This document shows positions 8,668 to 17,494 of a stretch of DNA of 64,000 nucleotides, piece by piece (position 1 is the first letter of the stretch; the number at the start of each line of letters is the position of its first letter). The notes beneath the pieces were generated by a model, which saw only the letters and a list, made by a program, of their open reading frames with translations, made no database searches and had not been told where the DNA came from. This DNA comes from Hymenobacter gummosus. Its GTDB lineage: Bacteria; Bacteroidota; Bacteroidia; Cytophagales; Hymenobacteraceae. The DNA lies in contig NZ_RXOF01000023.1 in the NCBI RefSeq assembly GCF_003970915.1, positions 45,927 to 109,926 on the forward strand. The letters are read 5' to 3'. The position numbers were made by a program, and so were the translations under genes.

Positions 8668-9792
8668 ATGAACGCCCGCTTACCCCTCGCCCCCGCTACC
8701 GAATCCACTTCGCCCGATCTGGCCCCCACGCTGGAAGCCGCCGCTTACTTCCAACCCGTGGCCTGGTTTTACCGCGCGTTCGGCCAGCTGCCGCGCAAGC
8801 TCATCTTCCAGCTCGCCAACGAAGCCGCCCGCAGCGCCGTGCTGCAGGCCCTGGCTTCCCGCCACGACCTCGATGCCGCCACCGTGGCCCACGCCGTTTA
8901 CATCGAGAAGGCCGGCAAGGAGCCCGAGCTGAACGTGTGGGCCCTGCAGTTGGCCCCGCACCTGCTGCTGCTCGTCGGCGACCATGGCGCCTACGCCGAG
9001 CGGGGCGTCCAGGTGTTCTACTCCCCCGCCACGCCGGCCGAGGACCTGGCGTACCTGCGCGAGCTGCTGACCACCCACCTCGAAACCGGCCAGCAGGAGC
9101 GGCAGCGCATTCACGTGCTGCGCCTGGCCTACAACGACCTGGAGTTTACCCCGCTCGACATCAAGATTCCTGAGCTGGACCTAGCCTCGCACTACAACGA
9201 CGATTTGCTGCCCGTGCACGACACCATCGTGCAGCGCCTGCAGCAGCCTCAGGACAAAGGCATCGTCATCCTGCACGGCCCGCCCGGCACCGGCAAGACC
9301 AGCTACATCCGCCACCTCTGCGGCCTGACGGATAAGCCCAAGCTGTTCATCCCGCCCAACCTGGCCGCCCGCATTGCCGACCCGGAGTTTATCAACCTGC
9401 TCCACGACAACACCAACTCCATCCTCATCATCGAGGACGCCGAAGCCCTGCTCACCAAGCGCGACGCCTCGGGCGGGGCGCCCAGCGCCGTCAGCAACCT
9501 GCTCAACCTCTCCGACGGGCTGCTGGCCGACTGCTTCCACATCCAGATTGTGTGCACCTTCAACACCGACCTCTCGCGCATCGACAGCGCGCTGCTGCGC
9601 AAGGGCCGGCTGATTGCCGCCTACCAGTTCGACCCGCTGACCCAGCCCAAGGCCCAGGCCCTGGCCACCCAGCTCGGCCAGACCACACCCGTCGCGGCCG
9701 CCACCGCCCTGGCCGACCTGTACAACCGCGAGGAGGCCGGTTTTGAGGTCAAGAAAGAGCCGGCCCGTATTGGGTTCGGGGCCCGCGCCTAA
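8668..9792 (+). CDS. AAA-family ATPase
   Basis: The 374-residue protein has a roughly 170-residue N-terminal domain of unknown type and a single AAA module. Walker A is GPPGTGKT (residues 204-211), Walker B is ILIIEDAE (E256/D257), and a sensor region reads CTFNTDLSRID followed by LLRKGRL, which contains the arginine-finger position. There is no signal peptide or membrane segment. The layout recalls Bcs1/ClpX-like remodelling ATPases, but the client is unknown. It stands alone between two terminators. A typical start region follows the upstream terminator with ATG at 8668. Confidence 0.85.
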   Translation: MNARLPLAPATESTSPDLAPTLEAAAYFQPVAWFYRAFGQLPRKLIFQLANEAARSAVLQALASRHDLDAATVAHAVYIEKAGKEPELNVWALQLAPHLLLLVGDHGAYAERGVQVFYSPATPAEDLAYLRELLTTHLETGQQERQRIHVLRLAYNDLEFTPLDIKIPELDLASHYNDDLLPVHDTIVQRLQQPQDKGIVILHGPPGTGKTSYIRHLCGLTDKPKLFIPPNLAARIADPEFINLLHDNTNSILIIEDAEALLTKRDASGGAPSAVSNLLNLSDGLLADCFHIQIVCTFNTDLSRIDSALLRKGRLIAAYQFDPLTQPKAQALATQLGQTTPVAAATALADLYNREEAGFEVKKEPARIGFGARA

Positions 9793-9841
9793 GCTCGTTG
9801 GTATAAAACCAGCACAAACCTGGTACAAAATCAGCACAACA

Positions 9842-9876
9842 AAAAAGCCGCCCTGCACTGTGCAGAGCGGCTTTTT
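9842..9876. terminator. Bidirectional terminator between the AAA gene and ndk
   Basis: AAAAAGCCGC pairs with GCGGCTTTTT, with an inner CTGCACTGTGCAG palindrome. T runs on both strands suit the two convergent genes. Confidence 0.88.
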
Positions 9877-9947
9877 GTTGCCTGTGCGGCGCAAGATAGC
9901 CGAAGCGAAGCAGAAATTTCCGCCCCAACTTCTGGTCTTTCTCAGAT

Positions 9948-10367
9948 TTAGAACTGCTCTTCCGAGCCGAAGAAGAAGTTGCCTTCGATCTGGGCGTTTT
10001 CGTCGGAGTCGGAACCGTGTACGGCGTTGGCTTCGATGCTCTTCGCGTACTTCTTGCGGATGGTGCCTTCCTCGGCCTGGGCGGGGTTGGTGGCGCCAAT
10101 CAGGGTGCGGAAGTCAGCCACGGCGTTGTCCTTCTCCAGGATGGCGGCCACGATGGGGCCCGACGACATGTATTTCACCAGGTCGCCGTAGAAGGGACGT
10201 TCCTTGTGCACGGCGTAGAATTCGCCGGCGCGCTCAGCCGTCAGCAGGGTTTTCTTCAGCGCTACGATGCGGAAGCCACCAGCCTCGATCATGCTCAGGA
10301 TGCCACCGATGTGGTTTTCCTGGGTAGCGTCGGGCTTAATCATCGTGAACGTGCGGTTCGTTGCCAT
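9948..10367 (-). CDS. ndk: Nucleoside diphosphate kinase
   Basis: The 139-residue cytoplasmic enzyme transfers the gamma phosphate between NTPs and NDPs. Family hallmarks are the N-terminal TFTMIKPDA, the Kpn-loop area and the active-site NAVHGSDS with phospho-histidine H117. The length is normal. The ATG (10367) is preceded by an exact TAnnTTTG box. It is transcribed away from the DHH phosphoesterase gene, and the shared control region contains a striking palindrome. Confidence 0.97.
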   Translation of the reverse strand: MATNRTFTMIKPDATQENHIGGILSMIEAGGFRIVALKKTLLTAERAGEFYAVHKERPFYGDLVKYMSSGPIVAAILEKDNAVADFRTLIGATNPAQAEEGTIRKKYAKSIEANAVHGSDSDENAQIEGNFFFGSEEQF

Positions 10368-10434
10368 GTCTAAGGGAGAATGTGGTTAAGCCGGGGCCGG
10401 GCCGCCGGCGGGGTTGGTTTCTGATTTGCGGGCG

Positions 10435-10442
10435 CAAAACTA
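10435..10442 (-). promoter_or_regulatory. -7 box of ndk
   Basis: On the minus strand this reads TAGTTTTG, an exact TAnnTTTG, 67 bases before the ndk ATG. The palindrome at 10465-10497 lies at about the -30 to -60 position relative to it. Confidence 0.5.
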
Positions 10443-10464
10443 GGGGTTTATGCGTGGTTTAGCC

Positions 10465-10532
10465 GGCTATAACACCAAGATTTTTGGTGTTATAGCCAGA
10501 TGAGGCCGCTAAAATATGTGTGTTATAAGCCG
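10465..10532. promoter_or_regulatory. Operator-like palindrome plus third half-site in the ndk/DHH divergent region
   Basis: GGCTATAACACCAA (10465-10478) and TTGGTGTTATAGCC (10484-10497) are perfect inverted repeats with a 5-base spacer. A further copy of the core GTGTTATA lies at 10520-10527, 33 bases from the same core in the right arm, about three helical turns. The rest of the 408-base gap (10368-10775) has GC-rich imperfect hairpins but no gene. Binding by a dimeric regulator is inferred; the regulator is unknown. Confidence 0.55.
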
Positions 10533-10775
10533 CAACTAATCGGGCAAACCGCGTGGCCCCGGTGGCTCCGGCGCCGGACGCAGCGCCCCCTGCCGGATTA
10601 ATTTTCGGGGCCGCAAGACCCGCTGGCGGGCTTTCCCGGTCGCTTAATCCGCCTCCGGCGAACCGAAAAGCCGGGCCCCGGTGTTGGGCGGAGAACAAGT
10701 TTGGGAATTGTTCGCGAAATTTGCCGCCTTGCGAAGCCGGTAAGCTTCGCTAAGTCAGTCACCTATCAACCGGCA

Positions 10776-11804
10776 ATGCACGACGTTACGGCGTTGAAGG
10801 CGCTCCTACAGGAGCCGCGGCGCATCTTCATCACTACCCACCACAAACCCGACGCCGACGCCCTGGGCTCGTCGCTGGGGCTGGCGGGCTACCTGCGCAA
10901 AAAGGGCCACCAGGTGACGGTGGTCACGCCCTCCGACTACCCCGATTTCCTCAGCTGGATGCCCGGCAACGAGGACGTAGTCGTTTTCGAGCCCGGCCGC
11001 AACGACCGGCGCATTCAGGACATCCTGGACCAGTGCGACGTGCTGTTCTGCCTGGATTTCTCGGCCCTGGGCCGCATCAACGAGCTGGGCGAGTACGTGC
11101 GCCGGGCCCGGGCCACCAAGGTCCTCATCGACCACCACGAGCAGCCCGAGCCCTTCGCCGACCTGGCGTTTTCGTTTCCGTCGGCGGCGGCTACGGCCGA
11201 GCTGGTGTTCGAAATCATCCGTGACCTGGGCGACCAGGCGCTGATTACGCCCGAAATCGGGGAGTGCCTGTACGCGGGCATCATGACGGACACGGGCTCG
11301 TTCCGCCACCCCAGCACCTCGCGCAACGTGCACATGATCATTGCCGAGCTGCTCGACGCGGGCATCAACCTCTCGGCCGTGCACCGGCGCATCTACGACT
11401 CGCACTCCGAGGAGCGGCTGCGCTTCCTGGGCTTCGTGCTCAAGGACAAGCTGCGGGTGCTGCGCGAGTACAACACGGCCTACATTGCCATTACGGCCGA
11501 CGAGCTGCGCCAGTACCACTCCAAAACCGGCGACACCGAGGGCCTGGTCAACTTCGCGCTCAGCATCGAGGGCATTGTGTTTGCCGCCATTCTCATCGAC
11601 CGCGTCAACGCCGTCAAGATTTCCTTCCGCTCGGTGGGCGAATTTTCGGTGAGTGAGTTTTCGCGGCGGCACTTCAACGGCGGCGGCCACCACAACGCGG
11701 CCGGCGGCATCAGCTACGAGCCCCTGGACGCGGCCGTGCAGCGCTTCCTCGATTTGCTGCCCGAGTACCAGACCCAGCTCGTCACGGCCCCGCTGACGGT
11801 GTAA
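10776..11804 (+). CDS. DHH-family phosphoesterase (NrnA-like)
   Basis: The 342-residue product has the DHH and DHHA1 domains of the NrnA group, which degrade nanoRNA and/or pAp. Metal motifs in order are THHKPDADALGS, CLDFSALGR, DHHEQP and MTDTGSFRH; the C-terminal GGGHHNAAGG is the DHHA1 substrate-binding motif. The ATG at 10776 is chosen because the family homology starts at ALKALL; the frame is open upstream to 10701 without similarity. It lies upstream of a run of FKBP genes on the same strand. Whether RNA or pAp is the main substrate cannot be told from sequence. Confidence 0.9.
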   Translation: MHDVTALKALLQEPRRIFITTHHKPDADALGSSLGLAGYLRKKGHQVTVVTPSDYPDFLSWMPGNEDVVVFEPGRNDRRIQDILDQCDVLFCLDFSALGRINELGEYVRRARATKVLIDHHEQPEPFADLAFSFPSAAATAELVFEIIRDLGDQALITPEIGECLYAGIMTDTGSFRHPSTSRNVHMIIAELLDAGINLSAVHRRIYDSHSEERLRFLGFVLKDKLRVLREYNTAYIAITADELRQYHSKTGDTEGLVNFALSIEGIVFAAILIDRVNAVKISFRSVGEFSVSEFSRRHFNGGGHHNAAGGISYEPLDAAVQRFLDLLPEYQTQLVTAPLTV

Positions 11805-11949
11805 AGGACGCTAGGTGAAGAACGAAGAAACCGGCCAAAAAGCAGCTGAATTACCTGGCTAACACGGCTTTTCCCCGTTAGACGCCGGCCTGATTTCAGC
11901 GGTTCCGCCTTTCGTCCTTCCCCATTCCTGCTTCCTCCTTAATCCGTCC

Positions 11950-11957
11950 TACCTTCG
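11950..11957 (+). promoter_or_regulatory. -7 box upstream of the first FKBP gene
   Basis: TACCTTCG, 28 bases before the ATG at 11986, repeats the TACCTTYG pattern seen before several genes here. No -33 TTG was identified. Confidence 0.4.
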
Positions 11958-11985
11958 CCCCGCATTTTCTCTCTTTTCCTCATAC

Positions 11986-12999
11986 ATGCTCCGCAAATCC
12001 TTTCTTCTGTGGCCGGCCGTTGTGGCCAGCGCCGTCGGGCTGAATGCCTGTAACCAGGTCGCCAACTTTGCCAAGACCAAGTCGGGCATCGAATACAAGA
12101 TTTTCGACAAGGCCGGCAAGGCCAAGACCATCAAGCCCGAAACGGCCGAGGCCGACTACAAAAAGAACGTAGGCCAGATCATTGCGCTGCACGTGGAATA
12201 CCGCACGGCCAAGGACTCGGTGCTGTTCCAGTCGCGCAAGCAGCAGATGGGCTACCCGGTGCGCGTGCCGCTGCAGGAAGTAGCCCGCAAGGGCGGCCTG
12301 GAGGAGGCCATTTCGCTGCTGCAGCCCGGCGACTCGGGCGTGTTCCGCTTCAACGCCGACTCCCTGTCGCTGAAGACCACCGGCCAGCCGGCCCCGCCGC
12401 AGATCAAGAAGCACGGCAACACGATGACCTTGTACGTGAAGGTCGACGCCATCCAGAGCCAGGCCGACGCCATGGCTGCCCAGCAGAAGGCCATGCAGGA
12501 AATGCAGGCCAAGATGAAGCAGCACGAGGAAAAGCAGAAGCCCCTGGACGACAAGACCATTCAGGAGTACGTGCAGAAAAACAACCTGCAGGCCCAGAAA
12601 ACGGCTTCGGGTATCTACTACATCATCACCCAGCCGGGCAGCGGCCCCAAGCCCACCCCGGGCCAGACGGTATCGGTGAACTACCGCGGCACCCTGCTCA
12701 ACGGCAAGGAGTTTGACTCCTCGGCCAAGCAGGGCCGCCCGATTGAATTCCCCATCGGCGTGGGCCAGGTCATTCCGGGCTGGGACGAGGGCATTCCGCT
12801 GCTCAACAAGGGCGCCAAGGCCGTGCTGCTGATTCCGTCGAGCCTGGCCTACGGGCAGCGCGGTGCCGGCGCCGACATTCCGGCCGACGCCGTGCTGCGC
12901 TTCGACGTGGAGCTGGTAGACGTGAAAGCTGCTCCGCCCCAGCCGCCCATGGGCATGATGCCCGGCGGTGCCCCGCAAGGCGCGCCCCAGGGTCGGTAG
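11986..12999 (+). CDS. FKBP-type peptidyl-prolyl isomerase lipoprotein
   Basis: The 337-residue protein starts with a lipoprotein signal ending in LNAC, so the mature N-terminus is a lipidated cysteine (C22). A middle region with a long charged helix (QQKAMQEMQAKMKQHEEK) precedes a complete C-terminal FKBP domain (about 205-320: VSVNYRGTLLNGKEFDSS, VIPGWDEGIPLL, PSSLAYG). The tail is Gly/Met/Pro-rich. It should catalyse proline isomerisation at the periplasmic side of a membrane. It is the first of three consecutive FKBP genes. Gliding/T9SS bacteria have a lipoprotein FKBP (GldI); whether this is its counterpart is not shown. Confidence 0.9.
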   Translation: MLRKSFLLWPAVVASAVGLNACNQVANFAKTKSGIEYKIFDKAGKAKTIKPETAEADYKKNVGQIIALHVEYRTAKDSVLFQSRKQQMGYPVRVPLQEVARKGGLEEAISLLQPGDSGVFRFNADSLSLKTTGQPAPPQIKKHGNTMTLYVKVDAIQSQADAMAAQQKAMQEMQAKMKQHEEKQKPLDDKTIQEYVQKNNLQAQKTASGIYYIITQPGSGPKPTPGQTVSVNYRGTLLNGKEFDSSAKQGRPIEFPIGVGQVIPGWDEGIPLLNKGAKAVLLIPSSLAYGQRGAGADIPADAVLRFDVELVDVKAAPPQPPMGMMPGGAPQGAPQGR

Positions 13000-13003
13000 C
13001 AGT

Positions 13004-13092
13004 TGCTAAATGGCCGGATGATTAAATGGCTGGTCGTGCCGACCACCGAGCCAGGAACCATTTAGCCATCTAATCATTTAACCATTCAACCA
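13004..13092. repeat. Inverted-repeat element B (AAATGGCTGGTCG family)
   Basis: Left words GCTAAATGG and TTAAATGGCTGGTCG are mirrored by CCATTTAGCCA and CATTTAACCATTCAAC. The two other copies are 17403-17490 and 28981-29071. It sits between two FKBP genes. Confidence 0.8.
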
Positions 13093-13165
13093 CCGACGTA
13101 ATGCAACCCGCTGGCGGGCGGCCGGCTCTACTAGCTGGCTGCCCGCCTTTTTTTCCGCTTTCGTT

Positions 13166-13717
13166 ATGCAACCCACTCCCGCTTTTACCCTGCTGCGCCG
13201 CTTGCTGTGGGCCCTGATGCTGCCGCTGCTGCTGCTCGGCACCGCCGCCTGCGACGACGACAACAACTCCCAGGAAGAACTGAACCGGCTCATTGAAGAG
13301 CAGAAGGTGAAGGACGAAGCCGCCATTCAGGCGTACCTGACGGCCAACAACATCACTAACGCTACCCGTACGTCCTCGGGCCTGTACGTCATCCGGACCA
13401 ACACCCCGGGTACGGGACCCACGCCGGTCGACAAGGCCCAGGTAAAAACCAAGTACATCGGCCGCTACTTCAGCTCGGGCCTGCGCTTCGACGCCTCCAT
13501 CGACAACGGCACGGAGTGCGGCTGCGCCGTGTTTACCGTCGGCAGCGTGATTCCGGCCTGGAACGAAGTGCTGGTGACCATGCACAAAGGAGACCGGGTA
13601 ACCATTCTGGTGCCCTCTCATTTAGGTTACGGCGCGGCCGGCAACCCCGGCGGCGGTATTCCGGCCTTCACCCCGCTCATGTTCGACATTGAGCTGATAG
13701 ACTTCACCAACCCCTAA
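13166..13717 (+). CDS. FKBP-type peptidyl-prolyl isomerase lipoprotein (short)
   Basis: The 183-residue protein has a signal peptide with lipobox GTAAC (cysteine at about 29), followed by an acidic/Asn stretch and a short helix (EELNRLIEEQKVKDEAAIQ). The rest is an FKBP domain (VKTKYIGRYFSSGLRFDAS, SVIPAWNEVL, VPSHLGYG), with an insertion carrying two cysteines (ECGCAVF). It is likely membrane-anchored and faces the periplasm. It lies between two other FKBP genes and has its own terminator downstream. Confidence 0.88.
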   Translation: MQPTPAFTLLRRLLWALMLPLLLLGTAACDDDNNSQEELNRLIEEQKVKDEAAIQAYLTANNITNATRTSSGLYVIRTNTPGTGPTPVDKAQVKTKYIGRYFSSGLRFDASIDNGTECGCAVFTVGSVIPAWNEVLVTMHKGDRVTILVPSHLGYGAAGNPGGGIPAFTPLMFDIELIDFTNP

Positions 13718-13752
13718 AACGCCGGTTGCGGCTTGCCCGCCGACGTTTTCCG

Positions 13753-13785
13753 ACGCGGACCCTGCCCCAGGGTCCGCGTTTTTTT
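13753..13785 (+). terminator. Intrinsic terminator after the second FKBP gene
   Basis: ACGCGGACCCTG pairs with CAGGGTCCGCGT over a CCC-type loop, followed by seven Ts. Confidence 0.92.
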
Positions 13786-13830
13786 GTCGCTGGCCGCCGG
13801 CCCCGCGCCGTTCGGCTTACCTTAGCCCCG

Positions 13831-14247
13831 ATGCTGACTACGGTTTTTCTTCTCGCTCTGGCGGCCCCTGGCTCCCCGGCCGCCGACACGCTGCGCACCC
13901 CGGGCGGCGTGCAGTACGTGGTGCACCAGCCGGGCCAGGGCCAGCCGCCGGGGCCTAAGGGTTCCGTGCGCGTGCACTACACCGGTTTTCTGCCCAACGG
14001 CAAGTATTTCGACACCTCGGCCACCGACCGCCGGCCGCTGCGGGTGCGCCTGGGCCGCGGCGAAATCATTCCGGGCTGGGAGGAGCTGCTGCCGCTGCTG
14101 CCCGCGGGTGCCCGCGTGTGGGCCCGCGTTCCGGCCCGGCTGGCCTACGGCGCCAAGGGCGTGCGCGACCCCGACGACGACACGCGCTACCGCATCCCGC
14201 CCGACACCGACCTGGTGTTCGAGCTGGAAATCGTGCGGGTGAATTGA
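13831..14247 (+). CDS. Secreted FKBP-type peptidyl-prolyl isomerase
   Basis: This 138-residue protein has a cleavable signal peptide (cut probably after GSPA) and then a minimal FKBP domain: VRVHYTGFLPNGKYFDTS, EIIPGWEELLPLL, ARLAYG. Unlike the two upstream genes it has no lipobox, so it should be a soluble periplasmic isomerase. The ATG at 13831 gives a normal signal peptide; the upstream in-frame part overlaps the terminator and is not coding. TACCTTAG at 13818-13825 resembles a -7 box so close to the ATG that the message could be nearly leaderless. Confidence 0.87.
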   Translation: MLTTVFLLALAAPGSPAADTLRTPGGVQYVVHQPGQGQPPGPKGSVRVHYTGFLPNGKYFDTSATDRRPLRVRLGRGEIIPGWEELLPLLPAGARVWARVPARLAYGAKGVRDPDDDTRYRIPPDTDLVFELEIVRVN

Positions 14248-14315
14248 TTGCCGCTTGCAGGTGTTCAGGATCAGCACCTTTCCCGGGCCCACTCGGCCCG
14301 CCGCGGGTGGCCGAC

Positions 14316-14347
14316 TTGATAAAGCGGCCCGCGGCGGTGTACCTTCG
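14316..14347 (+). promoter_or_regulatory. Promoter of tdk
   Basis: TTG at 14316-14318 and TACCTTCG at 14340-14347 are 21 bases apart, fitting the Bacteroidota -33/-7 pattern with one mismatch, 33 bases before the ATG. Confidence 0.5.
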
Positions 14348-14379
14348 GATTTCCAAGCAGCCCGTTTTTCACCCCGCGC

Positions 14380-15009
14380 ATGTTTATTGAACCCCGTGTC
14401 GGCAATGGCCGCGAGTTGCCCCGCCGGGGCTGGATTGAGGTGGTCGTCGGCTCGATGTTCTCGGGCAAGACCGAGGAGCTGATTCGGCGCCTGAACCGGG
14501 CCAAGATTGCCCGGCAGCGGGTCGAAATATTTAAGCCCGCCCTCGATACGCGCTACCACGTGGAGGATGTGGTGTCGCACAACGCCACCAGCATCCGCTC
14601 CACGCCCATCACCTTCCCGCAGGAAATGCTGCTGCTGGCCAGCAACTGCGACGTGGTGGGCATCGACGAAGCCCAGTTTTTCGACGCCTCGCTGGTGGAA
14701 GTCTGCAACCAGCTGGCCAACCACGGCGTGCGCGTCATCGTGGCCGGGCTGGACATGGACTACCTCGGCCAGCCTTTCGGACCCATGCCGGCGCTGCTGG
14801 CCGTGGCCGAGTACGTGACCAAGGTGCACGCCGTGTGCGTGCGCTGCGGCGACATTGCCACCTACTCCTTCCGCAAAGCCGCCTCGGCCGAGCAGGTACT
14901 GCTGGGCGAAACCGATTCCTACGAAGCCCGCTGCCGCCACTGCTTCCTGGAAGGCCAGCAAGAAAAAAGCGCGGCCGAAACCGATGCCGTGGCTACTACC
15001 AAGCACTAA
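14380..15009 (+). CDS. tdk: Thymidine kinase (type II)
   Basis: The 209-residue enzyme phosphorylates thymidine to dTMP in the salvage pathway. The P-loop is GSMFSGKT (24-31). The Walker B/lasso area reads DEAQFF and [18 protein letters not shown] zinc site is formed by C153/C156 and C185/C188. The first 15 residues are an N-terminal extension before the P-loop strand. The gene is followed 57 bases later by porZ on the same strand. Confidence 0.95.
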   Translation: MFIEPRVGNGRELPRRGWIEVVVGSMFSGKTEELIRRLNRAKIARQRVEIFKPALDTRYHVEDVVSHNATSIRSTPITFPQEMLLLASNCDVVGIDEAQFFDASLVEVCNQLANHGVRVIVAGLDMDYLGQPFGPMPALLAVAEYVTKVHAVCVRCGDIATYSFRKAASAEQVLLGETDSYEARCRHCFLEGQQEKSAAETDAVATTKH

Positions 15010-15066
15010 TTGGGGCGCGGCGGCGTTACGGGCGTACCCTTATCCGCTGATACTCTTCTTCGACGT

Positions 15067-17400
15067 ATGACACAAGCGCTACGCTCTGCGCTGCTGCTGG
15101 CTTTCACGCTGCTGGCTGGCATCCTTTCCGCTTCGGCCCAGCGCACCGCCGCCTACGGCGACTGGCAGCTGCACCTGCCCACCAACCGCTCCCGCACGCT
15201 GGCCGACGCCGGCGACCGGATCTTCGTGGCGGCCGAGGACGCGTTTTACGTGTTCGACAAGCAGACCACCAGCATTCAGCGCCTCTCCCGCCGCGACGGG
15301 CTGAACGACGTGGACGTGGATGCGCTGGCCTTTGACTCGCTCACCCAGCAGGTGGTGGTGGTGTACCGCAGCGGCACCATCGATTTGCTTTCGCCCGAGG
15401 GCCGGGTCGTTGGTACGCTCTCGGACATCAAGCGCAAGGCCATCGTGGGCAAGACCATCAACAGCGTCAGCGTGGCGCGGCGCCTGGCCTACGTCAACAC
15501 CAACTTTGGCATTGTGGTAGTGGACTTGCAGCGCCGCGAGGTGCGCGACACCTACTCCAACATCGGCGCCGGCGGCGTGGTAGCCGAAACGTTTGCCACC
15601 ACCGTGCTCGGCGACTCGCTGTACGCGGCCACCAGCAGCGGTTTGCTGCGCGGCCGCCTCACCGACAACCTGCTGAACTACCAGAACTGGCGCGTCAGCC
15701 CGAGCTACGGGCCGCGGCCCGGCAACCCCTACCGCTGGCTGGTCACGCACCAGGGCAAGGTGTACGCGGGTATGTTCGGCGACAACGTGCTGCGGGCCGT
15801 GGGGAACAACTGGGTCCGCATCGGCTTTTACACCCCCGACGTGCGCGGGCTGCGTTCTTCGGCCGCCGGGCTCATCATCAATGAGCTGCAGCGCGTGACT
15901 ATTCTGGACACGCGCACCAATACCGTGCGGCAGCAGGTGCAGAACCACCCGAAAATGCCCATCCCGCTGGACGCTAGCCGCAGCCGCAGCGGCCCCCTGT
16001 ACGTGGCCGACTTCACCAACGGCCTGCTGCGCATCGAGGGCCAGAACGTGGAAAGCTTCGTGGCCAACGGTCCGGCCTCGGTGCAGGCCTTCAACATCCT
16101 GCCGGATGCGGCCAGTAAGACGGTGACGGTATTCTCGGGCGGCTACGGCAGCAACTACGCGCAGAATGGGTACCAGGATGGGTTTTACGTCTTCGATGAA
16201 AACGGCCGTTGGACCAACTACAACAGCCAGAACTACAGCGCGACGGATTTTCCGAATTTCAGAGACTTCAGCCGCGGCGTCCGCACGCCCGACGGCACCC
16301 TGTACGCGGCCAGCTACGGCTTTGGGCTGCTGGAGTGGAAAGGGCCGGGCCAGTGGAAGCAGTACACCTACGGCATGCCCGGCGTGCCCCTAAGAACGGC
16401 CAACAGCGGCGGCGACCCGGAATACACCCGCCTGACCGATGCCGCCACCGACCCCAGCGGCAACGTGTGGGTGGTCAACCGCTCGTTCGACCGCGGCGGC
16501 CCCGGCTTGTTCCGCTTCACACCCTCGACGGGCGAGTGGCAGTCTGGCCCCACCTTCGCCGGCTCCGACAACCTGGAGCGCCTTGCCATCGACGACCTGG
16601 GGCACCTGTGGGTGGCCCGCGCCCTGGCCCTGAATCCGGGGGTAGTGGCCTACAACCCCGAAACGGCGGCCCTGCGCAACCTCAACTCCACTGACGGCCT
16701 GCCCAACTCCTCGGTGCGCGACATCGTGAAGGACCGCCGGGGCGCCATCTGGGCGGCCACCAACGTCGGCGTGGCGGTGTACGATGACCCCAGCTCGGCC
16801 TTTACGCCGGATGCCGCCGGCTTCCGCACGCCCATCGTGCGCCGGGGCGCGGGCAGCGGCTACGCGGCCCTGTCGACGGAGGTGGTGCGCTGCGTGGCCG
16901 TGGACGGGGCCAACCGCAAGTGGTTCGGTACCGATAACGGGCTGTGGCTGTTCAACGAGGACGCCGACGAGGGCCTGCTCTACTTCACCACCGACAACAG
17001 CCCGCTGCCCTCCAACCGCATTGTGGACGTGGCCGTGGACGACCGGACCGGCGAAGTGTGGGTAGCCACGGAGGCTGGCCTGGTATCGTACCGCGGCTCG
17101 GCCACGGTGACGGAGGGCACGCCCACGGCCAAGAGCTGCGCCAAGGTGTTCCCGAACCCGGTGCGCCAGGATTTCAGCGGGCAGGTGGGCATTTCGGGCT
17201 TGGCCAACAACGCCGAGGTCAAAATCACCGACGTGAGCGGCAAGCTGGTGTACCAGACGCGCGCCACCGGCGGCACCGTGGTCTGGAACTTGGCCGACTA
17301 CAACGGCCGCCGCGTGCAGTCGGGCGTGTACCTGGTACTGAGCGCCGACGCCGACGGCAAAAACGGCTGCATCTCGAAAGTGGCCGTATTGACCAAATAG
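15067..17400 (+). CDS. porZ: Type IX secretion protein PorZ (double beta-propeller)
   Basis: The 777-residue secreted protein begins with a signal peptide (ending SASA) directly followed by QRTAAYGDWQLHLP. It continues with many propeller-type repeats (for example RDGLNDVDVDALAFD, NSSVRDIVKDRRGAIWAATN, VDVAVDDRTGEVWVAT). The last 80 residues form a T9SS C-terminal domain (KVFPNPV to VLTK). The two-propeller plus CTD layout matches PorZ, a cell-surface part of the T9SS attachment complex that helps the sortase modify cargo. PorU and PorV are encoded 40 kb downstream. The ATG at 15067 fits the signal peptide; the preceding in-frame part is not similar. An element B copy separates it from recO. 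Confidence 0.85.
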   Translation: MTQALRSALLLAFTLLAGILSASAQRTAAYGDWQLHLPTNRSRTLADAGDRIFVAAEDAFYVFDKQTTSIQRLSRRDGLNDVDVDALAFDSLTQQVVVVYRSGTIDLLSPEGRVVGTLSDIKRKAIVGKTINSVSVARRLAYVNTNFGIVVVDLQRREVRDTYSNIGAGGVVAETFATTVLGDSLYAATSSGLLRGRLTDNLLNYQNWRVSPSYGPRPGNPYRWLVTHQGKVYAGMFGDNVLRAVGNNWVRIGFYTPDVRGLRSSAAGLIINELQRVTILDTRTNTVRQQVQNHPKMPIPLDASRSRSGPLYVADFTNGLLRIEGQNVESFVANGPASVQAFNILPDAASKTVTVFSGGYGSNYAQNGYQDGFYVFDENGRWTNYNSQNYSATDFPNFRDFSRGVRTPDGTLYAASYGFGLLEWKGPGQWKQYTYGMPGVPLRTANSGGDPEYTRLTDAATDPSGNVWVVNRSFDRGGPGLFRFTPSTGEWQSGPTFAGSDNLERLAIDDLGHLWVARALALNPGVVAYNPETAALRNLNSTDGLPNSSVRDIVKDRRGAIWAATNVGVAVYDDPSSAFTPDAAGFRTPIVRRGAGSGYAALSTEVVRCVAVDGANRKWFGTDNGLWLFNEDADEGLLYFTTDNSPLPSNRIVDVAVDDRTGEVWVATEAGLVSYRGSATVTEGTPTAKSCAKVFPNPVRQDFSGQVGISGLANNAEVKITDVSGKLVYQTRATGGTVVWNLADYNGRRVQSGVYLVLSADADGKNGCISKVAVLTK

Positions 17401-17402
17401 AA

Positions 17403-17490
17403 CGGCTAAATTGTTGAATTGTTAAATGGCTGGTCGTTCACGAATCGGTAGAACGGCCAGCCATTTAGCCATTTAACAATTCAACAATTG
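17403..17490. repeat. Inverted-repeat element B, second copy
   Basis: GGCTAAATTGTTGAATTG and TTAAATGGCTGGTCGTTC on the left are mirrored by GAACGGCCAGCCATTTAG and CATTTAACAATTCAAC on the right. It fills the gap between porZ and recO. Confidence 0.88.
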
Positions 17491-17494
17491 ACCC

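Noticed and set aside
12586-12999. T9SS sorting domain at the end of the first FKBP lipoprotein
   Set aside because: The Gly/Met/Pro-rich tail lacks the beta-strand pattern and PNP motif of sorting domains; the region is the FKBP fold plus a flexible end.
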